Shown in pieces: positions 24,196 to 35,802 of a stretch of DNA of 64,000 nucleotides (position 1 is its first letter; each line of letters opens with the position of its first letter). This DNA comes from Pleurotus djamor (Eukaryota > Basidiomycota > Agaricomycetes > Agaricales > Pleurotaceae): contig JAPEVF010000166.1 in the NCBI GenBank assembly GCA_029747585.1, forward strand, positions 1-64,000. Direction: 5' to 3'. The position numbers were made by a program, and so were the translations under genes. The notes beneath the pieces were generated by a model, which worked only from the letters and a program-made list of their open reading frames with translations, was not told the DNA's origin and ran no database searches.

Positions 24196-25732
24196 ATGTT
24201 CCATCTGAAGGCCTGCATCCAAGTCTTTGGCCTTGTCGCCCTCGGTCTTGTTCGAGGGCAGCTCCATCCAGCCGAGCCCGCTAAATACCCACGCCTACCA
24301 TCTTTGCGCGAACAAGCAGACATTCAAGATAGATGGAAAGAGGAACGGATACAGGGCATCCCCGCGCTGCTGGCGAAATATAATGTCGATGGATGGCTCG
24401 TGAGTCGGCCATATGCTTATTGGTCGGGAATGAATTGAAGTGAAAGGAATATTACAGATGTCGCAACGCGAACACGCCGAGGATCCAATATGGTGGTCAA
24501 TCAAGAACGCAACAGATTTCGACTGCCACAGACGGACGATCATCCTGTTCCACAACAAGTCTGTCCTTCCAGACTTACCGAATCCCATGAAGTGGGTAGA
24601 TAACACTGGAGCGGCCTGGCCAGAGTTGGTTAGTACCTTGGAAGCGTTGGATATGCGGCGTATTGCGGTGAACATTGATAGTGATATCAACTTCGCCAGT
24701 GGTATGCATGTGGGCGAACTCGATGCCTTGGGCTCGAGTGTTCATGAACGATGGATGAACCGCATGGTGAACGTACCGATGTTGGCAGTGGAATACGTAG
24801 CCACACGCGCAGACGGTATGTTGAAGCACTATCGCGACCTACAAGAGATGGTGTGGGCCATGTTGGAGGAAGGATTCTCCAGCAAGGTCATACAACCCAA
24901 CGTCACCAGCACGGTGGTAAGGATATCTAGACGTGTTTTCGTCAAAATTTGCGCATTAATCAATTGATACTTGATTGTAGGACTTACAGTGGTGGTTCCG
25001 GGAAAAGATGCTAGAACAAAATGTAACGACTTGGAATCATCCCAGAGTCTCTGTAATCGTTCCAGAATCGTTCCCCGGCTGGGAGGGCACGGACGATGTT
25101 ATCCAAGAAGGCGATCTACTTCATATTGACTTTGGTATCACGGCGATGGGACTGAACACCGATACTCAACACATGGCGTACGTTCTACGTACATCACAAG
25201 GAGAGACAGAAGTGCCTGCAGGTTTGAAGGCTGGTCTCAAAAAGGGGAATCGTATGCAGGATATAGTCCTCGAGCAGATGCGCCCAGGCCTAACGGGAAA
25301 TGAAGTGTTATCAAGGTCACTTGAACAAATGGAACGCGAAGAGATAGAAGGTCAAATATTCTGTCACCCCATTGGTGATTGGGGCCATGATGCTGGTGCG
25401 GTCATAGGTGAGGCAGAGGTGGCTGTTAGCCGAAGCAATTGTATACTAACCACCAAGTTAAAGGTTTCACAAATCTACCAGATCACGTACCAATTCTGGG
25501 AGACCTCCCTATCCTTCCCAACACGTATTACAGCATTGAACTGTACGCATATCACTTCGTTCCGGAGCGTAGAGAAACGCTGCGTTTTCGGTTAGAAGAA
25601 AACGCATATTGGGATGAGGAGGCGCGAGGGTGGTTGCTCGTGCGCGGGAGGCAGGAGCATATGCATGTTGTTGATCGTTCGAAGAAACCAGAGCAAACCC
25701 AATCGACAGAATTCCGTGTACAACTAACATGA
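24196..25732 (+). CDS. Secreted M24-family metallopeptidase (creatinase/prolidase fold)
   Basis: The N-terminus (HLKACIQVFGLVALGLVRGQ) is a signal peptide, so the enzyme enters the secretory pathway. After it come a creatinase-like N-terminal domain (IQDRWKEERI, IWWSIKNATDFDCHRRTIIL) and a C-terminal pita-bread domain. Metal ligands expected for M24 are visible: two Asp in LHIDFGITAMGLNTDTQHMA (about 25125-25175), His in HPIGDWGHDAG (about 25365), Glu in SIELYAYHF (about 25535) and Glu in RLEENAYW (about 25595). M24 enzymes cleave Xaa-Pro or related N-terminal bonds; the exact substrate is unknown. At least three introns are present. Its last 20 or so codons are repeated about 400 bases downstream as a fragment. 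Confidence 0.85.
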
Positions 25733-25935
25733 TTGTTGTGATGGAGCCGTGATATATATTATTGAAGCAGCCTGAGTGAGCATTTAGAAGATATGAGTGA
25801 GTTTACTCGCAGCGTTCCTTGCATCCAAAGGGTCTTGAATAATGGAGAGTGGGGAAGAGGCGAACGGGGCAAAGATCTAATATACGGTGAGGGCAGAGGG
25901 ATTGGCGGCTATCTAAGATGGCTTAGGAAGGTGGT
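25660..25935 (+). repeat. Partial tandem duplication, copy A (gene end and spacer)
   Basis: This segment covers the last codons of the M24 peptidase gene, the spacer after it, and a short piece resembling the 3' end of VPS17 on the other strand. It aligns by eye with 26062-26690. Shared blocks include GTTTACTCGCAGC at about 25803 and 26200, TACGGTGAGGGCA, and GGATTGGCGGCTA. Relative to copy B it lacks about 360 bases of VPS17 coding sequence. Point differences are frequent, so the event is not recent. Confidence 0.75.
25776..25935 (-). pseudogene. VPS17 3'-end fragment
   Basis: Read on the minus strand, this piece ends in a C-terminus resembling that of VPS17 (ASKLTHIF here, ASKLANMF in the intact gene) and also has blocks matching VPS17 sequence near 26600-26680, with the region between deleted. 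It has no start and no domain. It is a relic of the local duplication. Confidence 0.65.
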
Positions 25936-26061
25936 GAGATCATGGTGGCCGTTGACGCGCGCGAAGCGCACCCCCTAATGACGAACAGGAGGCGCGGGGA
26001 GTAATGGAGGGCGCTCAAGCAAACTACTCCTTGACCTTTGAGTCTTCTTCATTGCTTCCAC

Positions 26062-26134
26062 ATACTAGGTGTCGATCAGTTTGAGAAGAAACTAGAAAGA
26101 ATCCAATTGACAGAGTTCCATTTACAATCAACAT
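26062..26134 (+). pseudogene. M24 peptidase C-terminal fragment
   Basis: The frame VDQFEKKLERIQLTEFHLQS with a stop aligns with the real M24 end, VDRSKKPEQTQSTEFRVQLT, including the stop codon. No upstream exons of the peptidase accompany it. It is non-functional by itself. Confidence 0.7.
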
Positions 26135-26690
26135 GAGTGTCGTGATAGAGCCGTGGTATATATCATTGGAACGGCGACCCTTTAAAACATGTTAGCGAGT
26201 TTACTCGCAGCCTCCCTTGCATCCAAGCGTGGTCGAGTAGGCTGCACTCGAACGGAGCTCGACATATACTTCGGCATGGCCTGTCCGAGCGGGTCTAGCT
26301 GACCTGACGGAGATGAATGAAGTCCATTGGTGCCATTGGTCATCGAAGCAGAGTGGATCGTAGGCGAGGAAGTAGCTGGACGAATAAGAGGATCGAAGGC
26401 TGCACTGTTACCCAAGGGCCCAGGAACCACGGGTTGTCCTGAGGGAGCCGGTGTGGGAGCAAGCGGTGGCTTAACGAACATTGACTTTGTACCATCAACA
26501 AATCGTCCGCCTAGTGGAGGCTCATTCGAAGGCGTAGGTGCCTGTGCAGGACGCTGCGGGACAGGTGAAGAAGGGCCGGCACCGGGGGGATTGGGTGGGG
26601 AGAGTGACTGGGGAAGAGGTGATCGAGGGAAAGATGGCAGATACGGTGAGGGCATGAAGGATTGGCGGCTACCAGGAATGATTTGAGAAG
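26062..26690 (+). repeat. Partial tandem duplication, copy B
   Basis: This is the partner of 25660-25935. It starts with a fragment of the M24 peptidase C-terminus and continues through the spacer into the intact 3' end of VPS17. The order M24 end - spacer - VPS17 end in both copies shows that one block spanning the gene junction was duplicated in tandem. Confidence 0.75.
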
Positions 26691-28501
26691 AGGAAGAGGT
26701 GTTGAAGTGTTGATTGCNTGGGGGTTGGGGAAGAGATGGCGGACGTAGACGCTGAAAGTGGGTCTGGTCGTGGTGAGGTGGGCTGAGATTGGGTAGCTTG
26801 CAGAGGAGGAGAAAGTGGACCCCTGTTGATATAATTCTGGGTAGTGTGCGGAGGTGATGGAACGGGCGGGCCTCTGACGGGAGGATTGGGCATCGGTGCG
26901 GTAGACATAGGCGGCCGCGAGAAATCTTCTAGTGGTGGTACAACGATTGGCTTGGGTGTGACAACTGGGGCGACATGTTTGTTAGCAGCATTGCTGACAT
27001 CCACTCTCAGCGCCTCCAATTCTCGTAATAGCTGCCTCTCATACATGATGGACGATCTCGCATGCTCGATCAGAGCGCTCGTGATGTCATCATTAGCGTG
27101 CCGATTGTACGTCTGCAGAGCCTTATGCAAGTTCTGGGAGATACCTTCCGCACGCCTCGCCAAGACTTGTTCATATTTATTGGCCTTGATTGATGAAGAG
27201 TTAGCAAACAACAGCGGGTGGAGGAGTGTGACTTACTTCTTCCATCTCTTCTAATGCATCATCCACACGGTCAGGTCGAATATTGGAGCTAGCCTTGAGA
27301 CGTTCGATATGTCGACGTTTGGAGATTGTGGTCTTGACTGCAGCTTGATACTCTTCTAGTACTCCAGTCCGTTGCTGAAGAGTCTCCTTGGCAGACCTTG
27401 CATTCATTCCTTGATAGCCCAATGAGTCGCCTAGTATAACACACTCGCTTATAGCCTGTGCTTGGTCAAGATCGGCTAGGCTATGCCAGGTTCTACCCAG
27501 TTTGCGAAGGGCGTTCCCGAGTGGCGGATGGGCTTCGGTGGTAGCTCCGCTTACAAGTTTGTTACCCATCTCGGCATGAACAACGGACAGCGCTAAAGTG
27601 ATGATGGATCGGCAACGGTGTATCAGAACATCTGACATAACCGTAGAACTTACATTTCCGTGCAAGGGCCAACTTATCTACGGCTTTTGCGGTTTCGAAG
27701 AATTGGCCTTCGAGTTTCGTCAATTCGAAGCGGGCTCGCTGTAATTCTTCGTCTTCATCCGGCACGTTGCGCCTAATAAGGGTAAACCCAGACGACGTTT
27801 TCCTTCGGGGTCGAGGATTAGGTTGGTACCCGAAATCACTTTCAATAAAGGAACGCAAGTCTTCGTCATGAAGGAGAATGGGATCTTCACAGACTCGTGT
27901 CATCCATCGTTGTAACATAATCTTGACCAGTCTGTCATCTTCTTCGTCTGTTGGCGCGGAGGTTTGGGCAAGAGGAAGGGCTGGAATGATGGTCTGCGGA
28001 TTGCTATGGACGATGGATTCGTAGAATTGCTGAAATTCAGTATACGACCGCGACACGTTTCGATATGTAGTTCCCGTAAAGTTGCTTAAGTTGGTCTTTA
28101 TGTGGTAGGTCATCAGAAAAAAGGATAAAAGAGCTCGAAGCAGGATATAATGGACTCACTTGCGCGTCCATCTTAATGAGAACATCCCTTCTGTTCCTGT
28201 CTATCCCAGTAATCCGGACTCGCAAGTAAGGTGCACGTTTCTCGAACGTCTTTCCATCCGAAGCCAGAGTCTCCCTCGGAGATATAAGACCTGCTTCTGG
28301 CTGTCCATAGATCTGGGGCTCTTTACCATACAGACCAGGCGTAGGACCCTTGTCTGGCGTTGGAGGTACAGATGAATCTGCACGGCGGAGAGTGGGAATA
28401 GGCGAGTCTGGGGAATGAGGAGTTGTAGGCCATGGAGGCGTATCTTCGACAAAATCTTCGCCTCCGAACGCGGCTGCAGTTGAGTTCAACGGGTCGAACA
28501 T
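26182..28501 (-). CDS. VPS17: Retromer-associated sorting nexin Vps17
   Basis: The protein starts MFDPLNSTAAAFGGEDF at 28501, followed by a Pro/Ser-rich leader. A PX domain (about 28270-27850) starts RVRITGIDRNRRDVLIKMDA and continues across an intron with TNLSNFTGTTY and FQQFYESIV. A Vps5/BAR coiled-coil region (about 27750-27060) includes LGRTWHSLADLDQAQAISEC and LLRELEALRVDVSNAANKHV. The last about 280 residues are Pro-rich and end DAREAASKLANMF. PX-BAR proteins of this type pair with Vps5 and bind PI3P on endosomes, where they shape tubules for retromer transport to the Golgi. One N falls at 26718. The 3' end was copied in the local duplication. Confidence 0.85.
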
Positions 28502-29271
28502 GGCAGGCTGGAGTTCACAGATGTTAGTTTGCTGTGACCACCATAGACGCTACTGACTGTGGGAACTGTGCTCTTATCGTGGGAGCGACTTTCAGATTGG
28601 TTTGGCCCTCCACTTTTGAGTTTTGAAAGGGTCTTGTCGCGATACCGCCAATACTTTGTGATAAAAAATCAATCTAGAATCTCCAGCGAGTATTCAAGCT
28701 TCCAATTATCTGGGTCGGCGACATGAGGTGGGTGCACACTTTACGCATCCGCATTCAGAAACGACACAACCAGTCCTTCTAGATGACTATCATTTGCCTA
28801 AACAACGTGCTTCTGAATAGCAACTTCAGACACGCCCCCAAGTGAACCTTGTTTACTGAAATCAAAGCCTACACGTGAATCCCGTCCTCTACTGCGTTGG
28901 TGAGGTCAGCTTGACCAACAGGTAGGCCTCGCACAGATGCCCGAGATAAACATCTAAAGTCGCCAAAATTTGCGATCACATAGTTCGCTTCATTTCCTAC
29001 ATGGGGAACGCTCTTCCGCCCATCTTGTCGTCTGAGACACCGACCAAAAGGACAAAAGCCTTCTAGGCAAGATGAAATACCGCGACATACGATAATAATG
29101 ATACCCATCGCGTGGGAGCTTTTATCCAGATCGGAAATTACCTTATCTCAGGCCATTTACCTCCTCTGAGACGGCAGTACAAAAGTCGTCCGACTATGGT
29201 CTCATTCGCCCCATTCCTATCCCCCCTCCCGCTCCCTCAGTCGCTCGCAGGGTGCGACGTGAATATCCGTC
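28502..29271. other. Intergenic region between VPS17 and HMG1
   Basis: The two genes diverge across 770 bases. Small open frames (for example on the minus strand at 28869-29108) resemble nothing and lack splice support. An E-box CACGTG lies at about 28873. I found no clear sterol-response element for HMG1. Confidence 0.45.
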
Positions 29272-32200
29272 ATGTTTCGCTCAATTTTTCGGCCATTCGC
29301 CATCTATGCCGCCTACTCGCCCATTGAAACCATCGTATTCTTCTCCATCGTTGGGACACTTGCCTACTTTCACGTCCTCTCTGCGATAAAGAGCTCCGAC
29401 TTTCTAGCAGCATCACCTTCCAATTATCTCTCCTTTCCTTACTCACCATCGGACGAATTAACATCTGCTGCCCATGCCACCGAATCACGCGAAGTTCTTC
29501 CTGCTCACGCTTTGTTCGAGGACAAGAAATGGGTCTCGGTTGGGGAGGATGACTGGTCTGGCTATGATGTTGAGTCAGACATAGATGGCCAATCCGTCAA
29601 GCGTGCCGAACTCCAACCGATCGACTTTGTGCTGGAGGTTTGTAACTTCTCATCATTATATTTTTGGCCTTCACCGTCCGATGAACCCGCCTCGACACAT
29701 ATCGGGCTCGGTCTTTCTACTTCGCCGTGTCAACCTTATATCTATGAGCCATTCACTAATTCTACTTTTCTAGAAATCAGCCAGAGCTGGGATCACTCTC
29801 TTCACCCCGCCTCTGACTGCTTCGTTTACCAACATCTCCGCCTACTTGACCCGAACGCTTACCACAAGCGACGGTCAGTCATACGCAACGCTATGTCATC
29901 CTTCTCACGTCGATACGACCGTTACTGGGCAATCTCAGTGCTTTGCGACTCCGTATCAACTCGCTGCTTCAGGACGTTCCCTGAGTCACGCTCTCGCTTT
30001 CGCGCCAGGTGGGCGAGATAAATTTGTCAACGCCCTATCCTTGTCGCCGGAATTATCACTTGGCATCTCCGCTGATGATGCTGGAACCAAGTATACGCTC
30101 GTCGGCGCCCAAGCGCCCTCGGCAAAGCCTAGCGATCAGTCGGGTACCCATTCCCTTCCCTGGTTGGCCTATGCTATGCGAGTCTTAGCCCTTCGTTTCT
30201 ATCACCTCGCAAGCAAGGCCGACACTCTCGACATTCTTTTGGTCCTCACCGGTTATATTCTTATGAATGTGACCTTCCTCCTATTGGTCAGACGATCAAG
30301 AGCACTTGGGAGCTCCTTCAGTCTGCCTGCGAGTATCCTGAGCAGCTCGGTACTTGCCATCCTTCTCAGTTTGCCCATCGCAATGGCTGCTGGAATCAAA
30401 ATGGATTTCATCGCGCTTGTGGAAGCAGCGCCATTCCTCATCTGTACAGTCGGTTTTGACAAACCAATACGCTACGCCAAGGCCGTCCTAGAGCATCCTG
30501 AGGCACTCCGCCCAACTGTCGTCGACAACTCCAAGACGTCACCTCAGTTCAAGCCGTCATCTCGAATCATCCTTGAAGCTCTTTCAGAAGTATATGGTTC
30601 CATCAACAGAGACTACGTTCTTGAGATCATCGTTTTAGCTGCAGGTGCTGCTAGCAGGGTCAGTTCATCGTTGTGGTTCTCTGCGTCATTCTAACCATCG
30701 ATTTAGGTTGCCGGCTTGAAGGATATATGTGCCTTGGCTTCCGTCGTGCTTGCCATGGATTCTTTCATCATGTGCACCTTCTTCACCGCTCTTTTGGCTA
30801 TCATAGTCGAGGTATGTGATCCATTACCATTTTCTACCGTCTTCAGGATATTGACACTTTCTTCCTTCTTAGGTGCGCCGAATTAAGCTCGCGACGCTCA
30901 CTACCCGCCCCCGTAATGCCTCTATCTCACAAACAACATCTCCATCTCCATTTTCTCGCTCCACATCATTCATCGGTAACTCCTTTGTACCCGTCGCCAC
31001 CCCGCCCGCATCATCATCATCGCCTTCCATCCTTCGTCAAACCCCTTCGTCAATTTTCGATTCCAATGGACCCTATGTTACGGTCACACGCGCCATAGTG
31101 AGCAAGCTGCTTGGCACGAAGGCATCATACAATGGCTCTGGAAAGAACGATACTCATGACCAACTTGCTCAGAAACTGGAAAACCCTCCATCTCGCGTCA
31201 AGCTCATGCTCATTGCTAGCTTCCTAGCCCTCCATATTCTCAATGTAGTTTCCCCACTCACGACCCCGACGCCATACGATGTTACGACAACTCACATCCC
31301 TTCATCGGAATTCGCTCGCCGCGTCAATATCAACTCCCCGTCTATTCGCGCTGTCTTAGATGATCTCGCTCAGGCAGAGACGACCCCCATTTTGGTCAAA
31401 GTCCACCCTCCCCTCCTCTTTGAAGTCAGCCCTCCGCGCACCACCCAATCTGAACAGTTGTCTCGCCTTGACGACTTCATGAGCGGTTGGACGCGTTTGG
31501 TTGGCGATCCTATCCTTAGTAAATGGATCGTCGCAGTCTTGGCCATCAGCATCTTCTTGAACGGCTTTTTGCTCAAAGGCATCGCCCACGGTCTTTCTGC
31601 TACTGGATCCAGCGGCGTGCGCTTCAATTCTGACGAAAAGGTTAAGGAGACTTCAGTTCCTGCGCCCCCTGCGAAACCTGCGTTCAAGGACATCGAGCGC
31701 AGGGTCGTCTTGCAGAAGAAATTGGCCTCGCCATCCCCAGCTCTTCCTCAGATGCAAGGTACCCGCCGGACTCGCCGACCGACCATTAGTCGCCCCGACT
31801 CGTCCTCATCGTCAGATAGCGATGACAACACCTTGCAAATCAAACTCAAGACCAAGGTTGTGAACGACACCGAACCCCTCCTCGATGCTGACGGCAATGA
31901 GTTAGAGCAAGTGGTTGTTCGTTCCCTTTCGGAGTGTATCGAAATCTTCGAGAACGGTCCTAAGCCTGTCAACATCGCGCTTAGCCAACTTAATGACGAG
32001 GAAATCATCATGCTCTGCCAAAATGGAAAGATCGCCACCTACGCTTTGGAAAAAGTTCTCGGTCCTACCGAGCTGGAACGCGCTGTCAGGGTTCGACGCG
32101 CACTCATCTGTAAGCATATCTCCTTTGACTAATGTACGCTTTTAAGCCAATTGTTCTCCCCGTAGCCCGCGCCTCGGCAACCAAAACTCTGGAGCACTCA

Positions 32201-33530
32201 GACATCCCGTTGTCGAATTATGACTACTCGCGAGTCTTGGGAGCTTGCTGCGAGAATGTCGTTGGCTACATCCCTATACCGTTTGGTATCGCCGGTCCTC
32301 TTAGGATTGATGGTCGCCTTGTCCCTATTCCCATGGCTACTGCAGAGGGTACACTTGTCGCGTCCACTTCTCGTGGCTGCAAGGCACTTAACGCTGGTGG
32401 AGGCGTTACGACCGTGATCACCCAGGACAACATGACTCGTGGACCGGCCATCGATTTCCCCTCCATCACCGAGGCTGCACGCGCCAAGGCATGGATCGCT
32501 TCAGAGTCCGGTTACGGTACCATCAAGACCGCGTTCGAAAGTACTTCACGTTTCGCCAAGCTGAAGAGCTTGAAGACGGCCATGGCTGGAAGAACTCTGT
32601 TTGTTAGATTCGCCACCGCTACTGGGGACGCTATGGGAATGAACATGATATCAAAGGGCACTGAAAAGGCTCTTGAGGTTATGCAAGCCGAGTTCCCCGA
32701 TATGGTCGTACTCGCACTCAGCGGAAATTACTGCACTGACAAGAAACCCGCTGCCATCAACTGGATCGAGGGTCGTGGCAAGAGTGTTATCGCGGAAGCT
32801 GTGATCCCGGGGAAAGTTGTCAAGAGCGTCTTGAAGACGACCGTCGAATCCCTCTGCAATGTCAACGTCAAGAAGAACCTGATCGGAAGCGCTATGGCCG
32901 GTAGCGTCGGTGGTTTCAATGCCCATGCTGCGAACATCTTGACCGCCATCTACCTTGCAACTGGCCAGGATCCAGCTCAAAACGTTGAAAGTTCTAATTG
33001 CATGACCCTCATGGAACCGTAAGCGCCATGATTTCATCTTTGATGCATCCCAAGTTTACACGTCTTCTCCCAGAACTAACAACGGCGAAGACCTACTGGT
33101 CACTGTATCAATGCCTTCCATTGAAGTCGGAACTGTCGGTGGTGGTACTGTTCTTGGTCCACAAGGTGCCGTTCTTGAGATGCTTGGGATCAAGGGCGCC
33201 CATGCCCGAAATCCTGGCCAAAATGCCCAGGGTCTTGCTCGTATCGTTGCCGCCTCCGTTATGGCCGGCGAACTTTCCTTGATCAGCGCACTTGCTGCCG
33301 GTCATCTTGTCCGAGCTCACCTGGTACACAATCGCAGTCAAGCGAACACCCCTGCTCCTTCTCAACCTGTCACTCCCGCTGTCTCAAAGCCGCCTTCCCC
33401 AGTCGCTGCCCTTATCAACTTGCCCGCCGTAGAAAAGGTCGCTGCCTCTCCTTCTTCGTGTACAAGTACGGATTCATTACCACCATACTCACCGGGACCC
33501 AATCCACTGATAGTTGAGAAGAAGGATTAA
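29272..33530 (+). CDS. HMG1: HMG-CoA reductase, membrane-anchored
   Basis: Six exons code for roughly 1,300 residues. The N-terminal half holds the membrane domain with a sterol-sensing domain ([40 protein letters not shown], about 30225-30480), more membrane spans across the next two introns, and a Ser-rich linker. The C-terminal catalytic domain (about 31900-33340) has all family residues: Glu in PMATAEGTL, Lys in [10 protein letters not shown], Asp in ATGQDPAQN and His in RAHLVHNRS. The Ser in that last motif matches the AMPK-regulated site of animal enzymes. The enzyme reduces HMG-CoA to mevalonate with NADPH in the ER, the main control point for ergosterol and other isoprenoids. A Pro/Ser-rich tail of about 65 residues follows the core. 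Confidence 0.95.
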
Positions 33531-33962
33531 CTTGATCTTACTGTCCCGCCGTATCGCAATTCAATGTTACCATAATCATGACTTTCCAGTGTATACTTAT
33601 CATTCTACTTTCATCATCATATAGAATTGTGTCCCAATTTCATGCAAATACCGTAGAGTCACAAGCGTTCAATCAAACAAATCATCAACATGTTCTGTTC
33701 TGTTTGAGTTGTGATACTTGATGCATTTATGCATTTCTGATGGATGGGTCTTCCCTAGGTCCCTTTTAAACGCCGGCGAAGAACCTACGTAGAAGACCGG
33801 GCGCGTGGCGTCACTTGTGGAGGACAGAAGCAGCAGGGAGAAGCAGCCAATTCTAAGAAGTAAATGAAATTACCTAAGCCAACGCCTTCTCTCCGTGCTG
33901 AGTCGGCCCTCACTCCCACGGACACCTTTTCCTTGACGACTGCAAGCCCGTGAACTATAGGC
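33531..33962. other. Intergenic region, no gene seen
   Basis: These 432 bases lie between HMG1 and the next plus-strand gene. They should contain the HMG1 terminator and the next promoter. No coding or RNA signal is convincing. Confidence 0.4.
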
Positions 33963-35271
33963 ATGTCCCTCAAAGCTCTATCACTGCCCGAGGACATCTT
34001 GAGAATTATCATCGAGTCATCCGATAAATTTACGCTTTGTAAACTTCTCCTCGTCTCGAAGCAAATCCACGCTTTCGCCGAACCCATCTTCTACAGGGAC
34101 GTGTATCTGGACGTATCTGGATTCCCATCCAACCTTTCTCTATTCCATACCCGTATGACTTCTGATTCTTTACCAAGCACCACTGTTGGAAACCAAGGAT
34201 ACTCCGACCTAATACAATCCCGCCGTCAACAATCCCTTTCCCTTTGCGTCAAATCCTTTTCTGTCGAGTTCGCTGCAGGTCACGATTGGGAGGACATCCA
34301 ACTACTTGATAGCCTCCTCCCAACGCTCCTGAACCTTGAATCTTTCTCTTTGCACTTCCACTACTATGATGCACAAATTGGGCGATTCAAGTTCCTTCAA
34401 GACGCGCCGCTTGAGGCTTCGACATCATCCAACATGAACCTTAGGAAGTTCTCCTTCACATCAGAAAATCATGAGGGAGCCATCGACATCACACCCTTTC
34501 TTTGCTCTCATCCCAACTTGGAGTATATTCAACTCTACACGGATATGTTGTACGTAGATCCAGGGGATCAACATCAACTATCATTCCCGAACCTCAAAGC
34601 GTACGGAGGGTACCTTTCACCGCGAACACTGTCACAATCAGCTGCAGCTCTCACTTATGCCCGCCTGCCGTTGGAAACAGAAGGAGTACCAGAGATGCCT
34701 GCATTGTCTACCTTGTCGATTGATTCACGCCAAGAATACACCTTTGCTCCGTTAAAGGTGATCTTATCTCGAGCTCGAAACGTAAAAAACCTGGAGATCT
34801 TCGACGTAAGTATCGGCACCACCCAAATTCAGAGACGACATTTCTAAATCATTCTCGGCTCGTCAGTTCGACGCCCGATGGGACTTCTGGGAGGGTTTAA
34901 ATGAGGTCCTCGATGGTTCCAACATCAAACACATCCGCATCGTAATTGACTCTGACTCTTACTGGAATACATTCAAAGTTCGAAGCGTCTTTTCTCGTCA
35001 AACAGATGGACTACTGGGCTGCATTGAGCTGCAAAGGTCGGCAGAGGGGCGCTGGTATGAGCCCAACTATGGCCAATCTTCAATTTCCTCCCGACCAACA
35101 AGCACACGATGGTATAAAGGTCGAGAGGATGCCGTGGTAGTTGAGTGGGAGTGCAGAGAGGAAGAAGTTTGGCTGTTGGACTGGGAGCGAGATGCTCACA
35201 TTTGTCCGTGTTCCCAGTCGGATCGACGGATCGCCTGTTTTGATTGGGGAAGAACCAAGGAAACGCGGTAG
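33963..35271 (+). CDS. F-box-like protein of unknown target
   Basis: Exon 1 (33963-34806) opens with SLKALSLPEDILRIIIESSD and KLLLVSKQIHAFAEPIFYRD, a typical Agaricomycete F-box start. Irregular leucine-rich segments follow (LPTLLNLESFSLHF, NLEYIQLYTDML, MPALSTLSID). A short intron (GTAAGT to CTCGTCAG) leads to exon 2, which continues FDARWDFWEGLNEVLDGSNI and reaches a stop at 35271. The second exon has conserved-looking Trp-rich stretches (VVEWECREEEVWLLDWERDA) that I cannot assign. Such families are large and variable in mushrooms; the partner protein is likely SKP1, but the substrate is unknown. Confidence 0.68.
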
Positions 35272-35802
35272 CGGTCGATGGCAGGAGGAGTTTCAGAGGA
35301 TTCGAACTTCGACCGTGAGCTGGATGCTTCAGACGCTCAGTGGAAGGGTTGATGAATCTCGCCTTCGGACACAGTTATTTCCGGCTGAAGGTTGAAGGGA
35401 ACCGAGCTTCGACGAATAATGGCCGAAGGGTCGGCCCTACAACCTGGAACCACTCGCCTAGCAACCAAGCAGGACCTATGAATCTTCGTGCACAAGCGAG
35501 CAACACCAGCAGCATCATATTTATATTGATGATGTCGAAGAATATACGTAGATGGTCCATGATCCAATTAGTCCGTAAATAATATGAAAAGGTGGTAGAT
35601 GGGGGATAACCGTTCTAAGGTGATCAACACAACGATAATGCATGATATACCGAAGACACGAAGAGGACGAATGCGACAAATCGGGAGGGATGCAAAGCAA
35701 AGATGTGTCCAGGCGGAATTCAAGAGCTGCATGATAGTCGTTACAATGATATTTACTCATGAAAAGTGCAGAGCAATATGAAGAGGCGAAGAATCAAGTA
35801 GC
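35272..35802. other. Convergent intergenic region
   Basis: This 531-base gap lies between two converging genes. Short open frames on both strands show no family features. It is expected to hold both terminators. Confidence 0.4.

Noticed and set aside
28869..29108. Small minus-strand frame upstream of HMG1
   Set aside because: It has no recognisable domain, and an ordinary promoter explains the region.
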